Source of the DNA: Antedon mediterranea
Lineage: Eukaryota; Echinodermata; Crinoidea; Comatulida; Antedonidae
Length of the DNA: 64,000 nt
Reading direction: 5' to 3'
Assembly (NCBI RefSeq): GCF_964355755.1
Contig: NC_092678.1
Location: 8,900,922 to 8,964,921 of the forward strand
Shown: in pieces, positions 22,003 through 33,724 of the stretch
Position numbering within the stretch: position 1 is the first letter of the stretch
How the letters are laid out: each line of letters begins with the position of its first letter
Notes under the pieces: model-generated
What the model was told of the DNA's origin: nothing
Database searches by the model: none
Seen by the model: only the letters and a program-made list of their open reading frames with translations
Translations under genes and position numbers: made by a program

Positions 22003-23518
22003 ATGGGAAAATTACTGGCAATAACAGTATCACTATGCATCATCGTCGTAGTAGAATCAATATGTAAGTCGTCTATTATTAGGGTCAGGGGATGTTGATG
22101 TATTATAAGCAAAGTAGTATTATTCAATAACCAGAACAAGTTTCGTGGGAACAGGATACGATGACGCATTTAAGGGATTTAAAAGTGTCGTTACTAGTAA
22201 AACACAATCACTGTAAGTCTATTAAAAGATTTTCCAGAAGAAACTTCTTTCTACCTCTAACTCTTACACGTCAGTATCTAAATAGATTTTGCAAAATGCA
22301 GAGTCCAAAAATATTTAAATTCACACTACTTCATCTACCAATATCATGATAGACCGTCATATAGTGCATGTATCTGGCTCGATAGGCCCTACAGGTCATA
22401 TGTGACAATGATACACATGTAGCACACTGGACAAATTGTGCTGCATGTCGTGACGTAGTTTGGCTGTACCTGAAAACCAGCCATAATAATAATCTTAAAA
22501 TTGTATGCTATTTTGTTATCTAGTTACATGTGACAAAATCTGCCCAAGACGAAGAGTTAGAGTTTGTGACCAGAACGGTGTTCGATATCGAAATCTCTGC
22601 GAATTTCAGAAGGCAAAGAAGTGTTTTGGGGGAGATCCACGACTAATCAAGAACAATTGCAATAAATTTGGTAAACTTGCTTTTATGTATCTAAATTAAC
22701 ATTATCACTATCATAATCCTCATCATTATCATAGCATCGGATTATCAAATAGCAATCTCTATTATACTACTTTTTCTGATTATAGAACAAAATCAGCAAG
22801 TTAACGTAGCAAACTGTGCTTTGTCATCAAGTGAAGAAATGCCAGCAGGATGCCGAAGGAAACATGGCAATAAAAAGATACCATGTAAGACACTGTCTGT
22901 TATTAATAACAATTATTTCTATCTGTTTTAAATGTTTGAAGGTGACATATTAATCTACAAACAGTACCATGTAATATGTTTTATGTGGAGCCAAAAACGT
23001 ATTATTGTTTTAAATAGATATTTCCTGTATTTTGCATGATTCTGAAACAGTAATCTGTTTTATAATTCTTATAATCTTTTCAATGTTTGTTTTTCTTGTT
23101 GCTAAATTGTCTCTTTGGCACTAATAGGTTTCAGGTGTCTATAGATAATGTTAACACTTATTTATAGAGATATGAAAATGATAGCAAACAAATATTCTTA
23201 TCTTTTTTATTTAAAACAGAATATATGATGTTATCTATTTCCATTCATTCTTATTTAGTTGTGACTAAAGTACCAGTGATTCCAACAACCGAAGCAACCG
23301 CAGGTGTGTACTGTGAAGAAAACTGCCCTCTAGTATTCGAACCCGTTTGTGGAAGTGACGGAATTACTTATCCATCGAGATGTGTTCTGGATGCTCTGTC
23401 ATGTTCAAGAGAAAGGGAAGCCATCCTAAGTGGACAGACCAATCACATCAAACTAATACCTGTATCCGTCGGTCAATGTCCAATTCCTTCTGCTAATCCA
23501 ACACCGATAATAGGCTAA
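22003..23518 (+). CDS. Gene C: small secreted Kazal-linker-Kazal protein
   Basis: Four coding exons, 22003-22063, 22524-22670, 22786-22884 and 23259-23518, all phase 1, give 188 residues. Exon 1 is a signal peptide (MGKLLAITVSLCIIVVVES). Exon 2 is a divergent agrin-type Kazal: Cys spacing is kept but the usual CGSDG is replaced by CDQNG, and Arg occupies the predicted P1 site. Exon 3 is the family's 33-codon linker with two Cys around SSSEE. Exon 4 carries a short Thr/Pro-containing spacer, a second Kazal (CPLVFEPVCGSDGITYPSRC) with an unusually long C5-C6 loop, and a short Pro-rich tail. It is the minimal member of the tandem family with genes A and B. A secreted serine-protease inhibitor is plausible; targets are unknown. 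Confidence 0.88.
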
Positions 23519-23557
23519 CTAAAGTTAACATGAAAATGCAGCTACTGGATAGTTGCT

Positions 23558-23563
23558 AATAAA
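23558..23563 (+). promoter_or_regulatory. Candidate polyadenylation signal of gene C
   Basis: AATAAA 40 bases after the stop codon of gene C, followed by a T-rich stretch; another AATAAA-like word lies near 23627. Inferred from position only. Confidence 0.45.
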
Positions 23564-24214
23564 ATTGAATGGTTTTCTTTGTAAAAAAACTATAAATCTA
23601 GACTGATTGTTATCCTAGATTCATTTAAATAAAATAGGCTAAAAGCCCATTCATACTATGACTATAACAATCGACGATAAATAGATAAACGTATATTTTA
23701 CATGCATAAAAGAAAAAAGGAAATTTAAAAAGATTTCTTCATTCTTCATTTCTTTTGTTTTAAGTAGGGAAATGTATATTTATCTAGTAAGTAATCGTTG
23801 ATTGTTACCGTCCTAGTATAAATGGCCTTAAGTTGCACAGTAATTGTAAAGTGTTGAACTTCTGTCTTCAGTACTACCGTATTAATTGATTTACTTGCCT
23901 TCAGCATGAATGTTTTCAGCTGCTGACAAGGCATTACGAGCCCATTGAAAAAGTAGCCACTATCCCTCTAGTGGGACATCTATTTCGGTAATGCATGGAT
24001 GGACATAAATACAAGGGAAAATTGGTAATTAAATAATGTTATTCTTAAATATTAAAATATCGGTTAATTAATATATGTTTGAAGTTGAAGTTAGGTTGAC
24101 AGTTGGACGCAACACAATATGGTAGACGCACAACGTATCAAAGCAAAGCTCAGTAAGAAAATACCCTTGCGTGTCACAAGTGAAAACCGCAAAAAGGCTG
24201 CAAAATATTTCAGG

Positions 24215-24670
24215 AGGGTAATCCACGGAGTGTTGACAAAGTGCGAAGCAGCGAGGCAAGTGCGGTATGCGAGGCAAGCGCGGTATGCGAGGCACGCCAA
24301 ATATTTGTGTGAGGCATCATTTTATCTAGTTTACAATTTCAAATTATATTATGCTATATTATAGGCCTAATAATCAATTATTCAATAATTAATTATTTTT
24401 ATAATAGGCCTAGCGTATCTAAATAGATTCGTGTATACACTCATCATGTTGTTTATTTTTATGTAATGATTGTTTTTTTTTTCATTCAAGTCATATCGTT
24501 TGAAATTTGTCTGTCAATGTCGGTGATTTCCTGACTCGCACTTTTAGGAAATGATAAAATGCCTCGCATTTTTTGATGATGGTAAAACGATGCCTCGCAT
24601 AAATGTCTTACTTGCCTCGCTTGCCTTGCCTGCCTCGCGTGCCTCGTTGCCTCGCACTTTGTTACTACCC
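24215..24670. repeat. Imperfect inverted repeat built on GCGAGGCA
   Basis: The left arm (about 24218-24300) has gggtaatccacg, acaaagtgcga and several gcgaggca words; the right arm (about 24595-24685) is its rough reverse complement (tgcctcgc words, tcgcactttgt, taccctaatccacg). The sequence between also contains scattered tgcctcgcat. It resembles a fold-back element or a degenerate palindrome. An 81-codon open frame at 24119-24364 with repeated RYARQ-type residues is a by-product of the repeat. Confidence 0.7.
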
Positions 24671-25034
24671 TAATCCACGTGGTATTTCAGCAACATTGTA
24701 CCTACTTTCTGTAATTCGTTCCTTTGCTTTTGTAAATTAAATTCATAATGCCAAATAAAAAATCTCCTCATAACATTTCTCTAGAAAAAATTAAAAGGTA
24801 TATATAGGATTTATTTGTCATGATATTGAACGATTTAGCACCTAAATTATGTTCATATACATGGTCTAAAATTGGATTTACCAATCATGTTCCAAAATAG
24901 GCGCCATTTTGAAATTCAATATATTGACCGCCGCCAAAAAAAAATGTAGTATAGTACCTGTGCTCTTCAGTCCGAATCCTGTATTTTACTACTAAATATA
25001 TAATACTGTAGTAGTACGAGGTACAAATTGTGTC

Positions 25035-25215
25035 ATGACGGACATCCACTCAGACACCAGAAAAGTTTTAAGCTCGATATTTGGAAAAAGGGACGATCAC
25101 TCTAGCGGTAGACCAAGTCCACTAGCAGGAGTCTCTCTGGGAACATCGTCATCAGCAGTAAAGCTAAAGAAACATAGAGTGGCGGGAAAGATACAAACCA
25201 AAGACATCCACTGGA
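25035..25215 (+). other. Orphan open frame, possible isolated exon
   Basis: An ATG-started frame of 61 codons (MTDIHSDTRKVLSSIFGKRD...) with ordinary amino-acid composition ends near a donor-like gag/gtaagc at 25213-25221. No partner exon was found downstream. It is not recognisable as any family I know. It could be a chance frame, a first exon of a gene I failed to assemble, or a fragment of a mobile-element protein. Confidence 0.2.
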
Positions 25216-26374
25216 GGTAAGCGGAAGGTAAGACCAAAATGTAACCATGTAGTCAAAATGAACGACTTAACAATTAATTTAAGAAACGGAAAAGATTATT
25301 GAGGCCACCTCAATTCATAGTCTAATGACCTGTCACCAAGCAAACTATGAGGATGGTTAATATGTCTTAATATTACTTATTACAGACAGGCTATAAAGGC
25401 TCAGGCTAAAAGCTAAAAAAAATGTACGTACTGTTATTGTGAATTGAGCAAGCGTGACGAACATTACCTTGTTTGGTATTCTACGCGTAAAGTTCGCCCT
25501 CAATGTGTTACTATACCCGGTCCGACTGTGACTAAGAAATGGTCTAACAGGGGTGGCTTTAGTAAGACCAACCATCTGATAAAGCCGGCTTTAATCTGGG
25601 AGTTCAGACTATCTGTTTTATATAGTAATTTTTCATTTAATTTACGCCACACAGAATATATCTCCTTCAGACATGCACAGACTGTTGCTCTCCAATACAC
25701 TGTATTTCACTAGTTCCCGGTCCTCAGGAATTACAGATTTATAGTGGCCTGGCTAGGTCGCTTATTGTTTTTTCTGACCTTTTTTTATTGTTGTTTGGCC
25801 AAATAAATAAATGAAAATGAAATTAAACTTATAGCGGCAAAGTTAGCGTCACCTGTAAATGTAGGTTCGCCAATGGAAACGGTGATTGCAAATACTGATA
25901 AAAGTAAACTTGAGGAGAAAATTGTAGAATGAAAACTACCACTTGAGTGAACACTAATAATTGATTGTTAAATGATGACGCCCTCTATTTGATTGTATTA
26001 TTATAGGCCTAATTACAAGCCTAATATTAGATTTATTGCATAACCTAGAATTGATTATGATAGAATACTATATTTTACTTTATACGCCTTTTTCAACGAC
26101 AAGGAGGACATCTTCGATCGAATACAATCCATGCTGTTCAATGAAGCAAAAAGGACAATTTACACAGACGAACCGGTATGCGAAAAAACGCGCAGCTTGT
26201 TCTCTGTATCTATCGTGAGCTATCAACCACCCGCCGTCCGCTCCGTGTTTTTTGTAAACTAGATGGTACGCGACCATAATAAAGTTTGAACGGGCTCTGT
26301 GATGTTATCTAACTTCTAGAAAACCAAGAATAATGTATTTATGCACTGATTGATTACGGCAGAAAAGCTTGGAA

Positions 26375-26770
26375 GAGAGACGGGAATGTTCCATCAACTC
26401 ATTTGAATAAGAGAGACGGGAATGTTCCATCAACTCATTGGAATAAGAGAGACGGGAATGTTCCATCAACTCATTTGAATAAGAGAGACGGGAATGTTCC
26501 ATCAACTCATTTGAATAAGAGAGACGGGAATGTTCCATCAACTCATTTGAATAAGAGAGGCGGGAATGTTCCATCAACTCATTTGAATAAGAGAGACGGG
26601 AATGTTCCATCAACTCATTTGAATAAGAGAGACGGGAATGTTCCATCAACTCATTTGAATAAGAGAGACGGGAATGTTCCATCAACTCATTTGAATAAGA
26701 GAGACGGGAATGTTCCATCAACTCATTTGAATAAGAGAGACGGGAATGTTCCATCAACTCATTTGAATAA
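26375..26770. repeat. 36-bp minisatellite, 11 copies
   Basis: Eleven head-to-tail 36-bp units (gagagacgggaatgttccat, then caactcatttgaataa) are almost identical; one unit has ggcggg instead of gacggg and one has ttggaat instead of ttgaat. Because 36 is divisible by three, frames stay open on both strands (NKRDGNVPSTHL on plus, MEHSRLSYSNEL on minus). No start context, splice signals or conserved coding pattern suggest that either is translated. Confidence 0.95.
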
Positions 26771-26829
26771 GCGCATATTCTAGCTATTAAAATATTTATA
26801 ATTTCTGTATTTTGTTCAACATTATGATG

Positions 26830-27030
26830 TTCTACTCGAGCTGTTTAACCGGATTTCAGCTATTGAAAACAATTATTGTAAAGGGACGTGTTATTCTGTG
26901 CGGGTATCTTTCAGCATCGACATCCATTAGATAGTGTATACCACGATCGAAAAACACCCCTATTCGAGGAAAATCGTTGAACCTAAATTCATGTTAATCG
27001 TCAATAACTAATTATCAAACTCAATGAGTA
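26830..27030 (-). repeat. Dispersed repeat, copy 2 of 3
   Basis: Reverse-orientation relative of 2745-3000 and 55310-55510: gctgtttaaccgg, gacatccatta, gtgtataccacgatcg, aaaacacccctattcg, cgttgaacctaaattc. It shares the reverse complement of ccccaaataggggtg with the 55-kb copy only, so these two are closer to each other. Confidence 0.7.
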
Positions 27031-27344
27031 AACAGGTTTACATTAGTTGATTAAATCAGTAACGAAAGTACGAACCAACTTTATATACTATAGAGTAAAC
27101 ATTCTACAATTTTGCCATTACATATATTTGTATAAATGTAGGCCAAGATGATCATAACATAGATTCTATATTGTTTGTTTTTCGCTTACCGTTACAGCTT
27201 CTTTTTATTTCTCTCTTTCGTAGCGTAAACCACCACTTTCTTAATATCATAATCAATACATTCAACATTAATCAGTAATATTTTTCTTTTAGTTACACAT
27301 CTTCATATATGTTATTTCTTTATATTCTATTATTTTCCTCCATT

Positions 27345-27490
27345 TTTTAGTTTTTGCGCCGCGCCTTTAGGCAGTTATATTCAAGAGAATGGAATCATTA
27401 GGAAACTGTATCACATGCAAAGCTTTAGTACTGCGACTTGACCGTTTTGTGAATGTGTAAACTCGACTAATTTATAGGTCTATGCTCGAC
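27345..27490 (-). repeat. Dispersed repeat, partner of 15635-15790
   Basis: Reverse complement of the repeat at 15635-15790 (gcctttaggcagttatatt, aagctttagtac, aatgtgtaaactcgac, taatttataggtc). The identity is interrupted by small differences, so the copies are old. Confidence 0.65.
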
Positions 27491-28724
27491 TCAAAAGCAA
27501 GTCTGAGAAATCTAAAATCAAAATACCTATACTTGAAGATACGGTATTAATATTTATCCAGATAGTAATGAGAATAATATAATATAACATTTTTGCAAAT
27601 CCCCTTTTAAATTTAAAATATGTATTTAATGTTTTAAACAGTGTGATAACTCCCCTTTGATGTTTCCATTTCCAGCAGAATACCCATGAAATGCCCCATG
27701 CCCTATAAACTGTATTCTTCATTTGTTTTAATAATGTGTTTAGTAGTTTTTAATTCTTTAGTACAGTATTGTGTAGGCCCTATAGGGGGTACGCATAATA
27801 GGTGCCTGTTATATATTATATATTGTGTGCTATTGAAATAAACATTTGCTCAAAATATAAGAAAACCCGCTCGAAAAAGAAACACCAATTCTTCAAATCA
27901 TAAAGGTAATGTATTTTATGAAATTTCAACTTTAAATTCGTAACAACACTAAAATCATCGTAAACGCGCTTCATGTTAAAACTCAAAATGTTAACTTTCG
28001 GGGGCCTGGAGCGGCTCTAAACAGTTTTCGTGCGGCCCAAAACGAACTTTACAAACGTCATATTTGTTTCAACTTTGCATAAGAATCGTATGAAACGTTG
28101 AAAATTATTCAAAAACCAGCCTTAAACGTCAAACAATGACACGTGTATGTTTTTAAAACTATTTTTATCTGCAACAATTGTTACTATACTATAATATTAA
28201 TATACACACTTTAAAAACATTTCTCAAAAACAATCACTTAAATGCAATACTCGGCAAATAATTCGCATTTAAGTAACGTGGACAGCGTGTCTATGCAATA
28301 TATTTTGCTTATCATCTTTTTTCGGTAGATTTTAAAAGATCAAACAATAATTTTTTCAATTTTTTATTTTTTAATCATAGAGTGATGTAGGCTAATCATT
28401 TTATTGCGCAAATTATGTCCATATGACTTTCCGTTAAATAACTTTTTCTTTTTGAAATCACGACTACAATCTTAAACAATCCACAACAATAGACACGACA
28501 TCTCTTAATATTGACAATACTGTATGCTAATAACTGAAACGCTGTAGTGTTTCTATTGATTGATTGGTGATCTATTGATTGAAGCATATAGACCTGTCAG
28601 CATGTAATAGTAATAATATTATCGAACAAATTACCAAGTATGATAAAAGTACTGAGAGTGATGTATTTAGAAAATTAGTTTTAAACAATCTCGCATCGAA
28701 ACGACATAGCATCTAAATTTAATT

Positions 28725-28825
28725 TGTAGTCGCGTGCAACGCGACTCTACAGCTCACTATGTCGGTCAGTCGGTAAACACTAACTTGAGCACGCGACTGC
28801 AGCCATGTATATGGCCTTGTCTTCT
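28725..28825 (+). repeat. Short copy of the CGGTCGGT-type dispersed repeat
   Basis: Reads gcgactctacagctcactat, cggtcagtcggtaaacact, then gcacgcgactgcagccat and atggccttgt. It joins directly the two end blocks that are about 550 bp apart at 7575-8275, so it looks like an internally deleted copy. Confidence 0.65.
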
Positions 28826-29221
28826 TTATTTAAACTTTGTTTTAGCTCAATCAAGGACTCCAATGTGAGTTAATGGTTTTGAACGATCCAGAATCACTTT
28901 GTCCCCCTTTTATTTATCTTTTTATGAATTTTTAACAGTTTTTGAATATTTTAGAAATATTTTAAACATAGTTTTTACGGTTTTAAATGTTTGTGTTGTG
29001 TTCATTCATGCATGAAATGTGCCAATAGAGGGAAGTTGTCAATACTATACTAGCATGAAACATGGAATACACACCAGTGTGATGAATGGCGTGCACGATG
29101 GAGTTTCCATGATTAATACACATAATGAATGAAAGTACAATGGTACAAATCATTTCATGAGGTGAAAGATGAATGCCTATTTTTCTCGAGGGGAAGAAAA
29201 GATCTTCTTTAAAGAGTCATG

Positions 29222-30150
29222 AGAAATCAAATCAAATCAAATCAAATCTTTATTCGTTCCATATAAAATAAATTGTACATGGAAAAATTGTTTTCCTCGA
29301 CAGAAAAATATGGTAAAACATTCATAATTACATCATACATAGAACAAATTTACAATTTAAAAACATTAATTAAAACATCCATCAACAGTAAAACTTTAAA
29401 ATATATATTGCATGTGCGCTATTATGATCTAACAATCTTTGAGTTAAACATATGAGTTGAATTTGGTACAAAAGACAGTCGGTTTCTTGACGTATCAGCT
29501 CTAGGAACCCGTAACCGGCCTGACTTGTTCTTAAAATATCTCATATGTAATGGATGTTTCTTATCTTCTAAAATTTTACTTAATTTACTTAGGACCTGTT
29601 TTTCATAAAGATATTTTAAATCATTAACCGTACAACCAATTATATTTGATGCTATCTTAGTAATTCTAATGAGACCTTTCTTGTGTGTTTCATTTAAATT
29701 ACCGAACCAAGCAATAAAAGAGATAACTAGTACTGATTGAATAACTGTTTCATAGAATAATTTTAAAGTACCACAGCTAACATTAAATTTATTTAGCTTT
29801 CTTAGGAAAAATAACCTTTGGTGACCTTTCTTAATTATCTCGGCCGTATTTTTTTCAAAACTAAGTTGATCATCAATATGTGTACCAAGATATTTGGTTT
29901 CATGAACACGTTCAATTGTCTGATCATTAACTATCAGATAATTTTTTTCTTTTTTCTTTTTCCTAAAATCCCATATAATTTCTTTAGTTTATTAAAATTA
30001 ATCTTAAGGTAATTGTCATTGCATCATGACATTAATTTAACATATTCAGCCTTATACACATGATCGTCAGCATTTTTCAATAGACCAATCAGTACCATGT
30101 CATCTGCGTATTTGATTATATGACTATAGTGTTCCAGAGAAAAGTGTTGT
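29222..30150 (-). mobile_element. CR1/L2/Rex-like LINE, 3' part of reverse transcriptase with microsatellite tail
   Basis: The minus strand carries KYADDMVLIGLLKNAD near 30110, containing the YADD catalytic motif of reverse transcriptase, then after frameshifts LIVNDQTIERVHETKYLGTH, KLFYETVIQSVL, AWFGNLNETHKKGL and RYFKNKSGRLRVP down to about 29460. The 3' end at 29227-29248 is a tandem of aaatc (gattt on the element's strand), the usual ending of CR1/L2-type LINEs. The copy is 5'-truncated just above the YADD motif and frameshifted, so inactive. Confidence 0.88.
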
Positions 30151-31109
30151 GATTGGTATAACGGCAGTCATACAAGCATCACAAACAAATTTGAAATCAT
30201 AACACTCAAGATTGCTCCAAACTATTGATTATCAGATTTTAACTATAATTATTATTCATAGTTTTTAACTATTTCATAATAGATCATCTTTTTTCCATCA
30301 AGGGGAGCGTACTGATCGTCAATGACAGATAACATGTTCTATTTGCCTTTATGACAACCTTTCTCATCATTTAGCAAACAATATACCTAGATAAAAAGAG
30401 CAAGGGTCATTAACACACCCTAATCATTGATAAATTGATGAAATCAATCTTCAAACAATAACTTGAAGTTAAGTGACAATGTGTAGCAATGGCGTCGAGA
30501 TATTCGATTAAGATATTGAAATGAAATAGTAAAATAGTTTTTCTTCTTCTGGCGTTTCTCGCGCTTTCTTCTTCTCCTGCTAGATTGTGCTACAAGTAAA
30601 TACGATTCTCTATTTATTTATTTGTATTCATTTACTGGCATTATCAATGTTGATTATGATTATGTCTTTGAAAAAAAGTTTCCGGTCCGTTTTTGTTGAT
30701 CCTATGTTTAAAACTGTAACAATTAATCCAAGCAAGCGTGCTGGGTTAGTGTTTGCTCCTGAAAATTGTATACCAACCAGTATATGTTTTGTTTTGTATC
30801 CAAATTCTGGCTAGAGAAATCAAATAATTCTGAAGTATAATGCATGACGCTCATGTGTGAGTTATGGGTACGCGTCTATCTGCTCTATGTGTTATTAATA
30901 ATAAAATATTATTGTTATTTAATATTAATACTTTTTATTGATAAGATTTTCTTATAATAAAACCACGATGTTTTTAAATTGACTGATTCATATGAATGTA
31001 ACAATGGGTCTTTCGTCACACTGACCGAATTGTCGCACTTTGTAATAACTGCACTCTTGTTTTTAAACAAGGATTCAAAACAGCCCTGCTAGTCTCCTAT
31101 AATTTTTTA

Positions 31110-31440
31110 ATATTCATTTTTTTTTTATATTATGTCTTTAGGCAATGTGACCAAAGATTACCAATAGTGAATTGATCACTGTCCTATCAGATATGTGGTA
31201 AATCCTCTGATACAGGGGTTATTTTGTGAATCAGTTCACCGGGGTAACCCCCTACTTCTTTCGAATAATGAACTGGGTTCTTTAAAGTGCATACAGGCTA
31301 TAACTGTGTAGACTGGACCTACAGTTTATAGTCCTATCCGAAAAGACTGTTCCACAACCAGAACTAGGAGCGAGTCGGCCTTGAATGCAAATGTTGTTGG
31401 CTCTTATAGGTAGGGTAAACGGCGCCTCTACCTTAACCGC
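31110..31440 (-). mobile_element. tRNA-type SINE, copy 1
   Basis: On the plus strand a T-run is followed by atgtctttaggca, accaatagtgaattgatcac, cagttcaccggggtaacccc, cgaataatgaactgggttct and gaactaggagcgagtcggcc. The same order occurs at 53954-54250, also after a T-run. A T-run at the left implies a minus-strand element with a poly(A) tail. In the second copy the minus strand shows ggttcgaggcc, a good B-box, suggesting a tRNA-derived head. Confidence 0.7.
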
Positions 31441-32728
31441 TCGGTCATATGACCCGTTTGAATAAAATAAAATACATGTTTCCTGAAATACCACCCGATT
31501 CTCACTGTTGCATCCTTTTTATTAACAAATTGAAATCATTTTCGTTTTGAAAACTTTCTTTTAAATGAAAGACTTAGCATACATATTATGTATAACAAAC
31601 ATTGGTATCAAAGGTAACAACGTTAGGTTAATGTCATTGCACAGACAACAACAAAACAAACATTTGATAATGTCTTTATTATCATAGCATAAACCAGGTG
31701 CACCGACACTGATGTTTTACACTGCAGTACGTATAATATATGTACATAAATATTTTGCTTTTGTTTACTGACCAGGAGTAGATCCAAGTGGGGGCCCATC
31801 CGGGCCGTTCCCCCTAAATTTCGCAAATTGTAATGCAAAAGATAGGATATCAAATTACGCTCAGCCCTTCAATTCACCCTTAGGCCTTGGCGCGTCACCG
31901 TACCATAGAGATTTCAAAATTCTGCATCCGCCACTGTTAACACTAAAAAAATACCATTTATCGTTTAATTAGTTATCAAACCATTGCGTGGTTTAGAATT
32001 TATTCTGTGCCTGTCAATTTATACTATAAAATGGAATGAGATATGAGTAACACTACATAGAAATAAGATGAAGTAGTTTAAGATTACCATAATATCAAGG
32101 AAGAGTGAGATTAACAAATTGTAATATATCAAATAAAGGGAGCAATACCTTTATATACCGTAGTATAGGTAAAATATAATTGTTTTAAATGTACATAATG
32201 AAATTGTATGTACAATTTAAAATAAAGGAAATATAAATGAAAACATTACAAGTTATTTAGACACTCTGTGCATGGCGGTATGTGCATTGAGGTATGTTCA
32301 TCTCTGTGTTAACTATGTTATTGTGTGACACGCTCAAAATAGAAAAACAGGTACTTTGTTTTGTTGTCATGCGGACATTGATGATTATTAACATCCACAA
32401 AACTAGACTAATATTAATAGTCGTCAAAGACAATTCCTTCTTCCGATATATTATATTTTTATAAAATGTATTCAAGTGGAAGAAATATCACTATGAACTT
32501 CAATGTGCCAAACGTAAACGGCACATAAATACTACTGTTCTTTCTATTTAATTAGTAAATTAGAGCTAAAGCGGACAACTTCCACAGTCACCCGACAATT
32601 GTTTTACAATTAACATAACTTATATAAAATACTGAAATTCTTTTTAATGACTGAATATATGATTTTCAAATAATATACATAATAAATTATATAACTTCAA
32701 AGGCAAATTACTGGAAAATGACAATGGG

Positions 32729-32990
32729 TCTCAGTGGATGGATCTCAGTGAAGATACAAGATAATAAACAAAATGCTAAATCAAAACGATAAAGTAAAAC
32801 AGCCAGAAAATTGGCAGAGCTTTCGGGTAACACTGGCTGGGTTCCAGACGATGTTTTGACTTAATTATTAGAAAAAAATCGACACGCCCACCGGACTAAC
32901 AAAAAAAGACAACATACAGACTTGTGGCAAGTCTAGGGTAACTAGCTCTAACTAGCCCTTCATCGGTGCAAGTGAGATTACTTGATAATT
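32729..32990 (-). mobile_element. Repeat with hammerhead-like motif, copy 2 (enlarged loop)
   Basis: Related to 17840-18000. Read on the minus strand: CCGAUGA (complement of 32960-32966; one U to C change from the consensus), ggguag..., about 135 bases later uuaccc and GAAA (complement of 32821-32824). The loop of the central hairpin is therefore enlarged by an insertion of roughly 120 bases, and the core is mutated, so this copy should be inactive as a ribozyme. Confidence 0.5.
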
Positions 32991-33724
32991 GAGAATATAA
33001 AGCATTCTCATTGACTGTTTAAAACATGTCTTTAAAATGCTGACTGACTCCGCTCTGCACACGTGGATTTGTAAGTAATTGTTTATGTATGTTTACTCCA
33101 GTGATACGACTTGTAACGTTGAGGGCGCATGACTTAATTCGTATGTTTGAAACAGCTGTGAAGCGCTGCCTGAGTGGACTGGAATAAAAGAAATAAAATA
33201 AAGGAGGCTTAAATTTATGTTGTCACTTGAATAATTGTACCGATCTTGGATTGTGTTTTAATGTCCTAATGTTAAGTTATAAATAATTTTAATACATAGG
33301 AAAGTATAAGGCTCACTTAGTATAGAACGCGAACACGAAATATTGTTCATGTGTGCTAGAGAAAGTTTGTACTTTAATTCATTGGCCGAAACTGTCATAA
33401 GCAGCCATCTCCTTTAAGTCTGATGGTAAAATTACGTCATAAATGATTATTAAGAAGTTATAAGGACGTCCTCTATATGATATTATGGTTTACGTAATGT
33501 TCAACGCAGTCACAGGTAATTGTACAAAGGAAGCGTGATAGATAATAATAGGCATATCTGTAGGTGAGGAAAATAAAGTCCAAAGTTCAAGACACCCTTA
33601 TATCAGAATTTTGTGACATATTACAGTGATATAAACGATTTACCAATCATACCGTAAACATCGTTCATTGAAGACAGAACTATCTTGAGAACGCAAATCG
33701 ATTCTGTTGTTGTTATTAGTAAGC

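Larger units (their letters stand above)
23600..33724. other. Ten-kilobase intergenic region made of repeats
   Basis: No multi-exon gene could be assembled here. Recognisable contents, listed separately, are an inverted GCGAGGCA-rich repeat, a 36-bp minisatellite, three dispersed repeats, a LINE reverse-transcriptase fragment, a SINE and a hammerhead-like repeat. The remainder is AT-rich sequence without signals I can support. The region separates the Kazal cluster from the transporter genes. Confidence 0.6.

Noticed and set aside
24119-24364. 81-codon basic open frame starting MVDAQRIKAK
   Set aside because: Its second half is produced by the GCGAGGCA repeat and no splice partners exist.
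25357-25713. Possible piggyBac transposase C-terminal fragment around CELSKRDEHYLVW
   Set aside because: The Cys pattern of the piggyBac zinc-binding end cannot be completed and there is no catalytic region nearby.
26305-26783. Two 126-150 codon repeat proteins at the 36-bp array
   Set aside because: Stop-free because of the period; no start context, splicing or flanking coding sequence.
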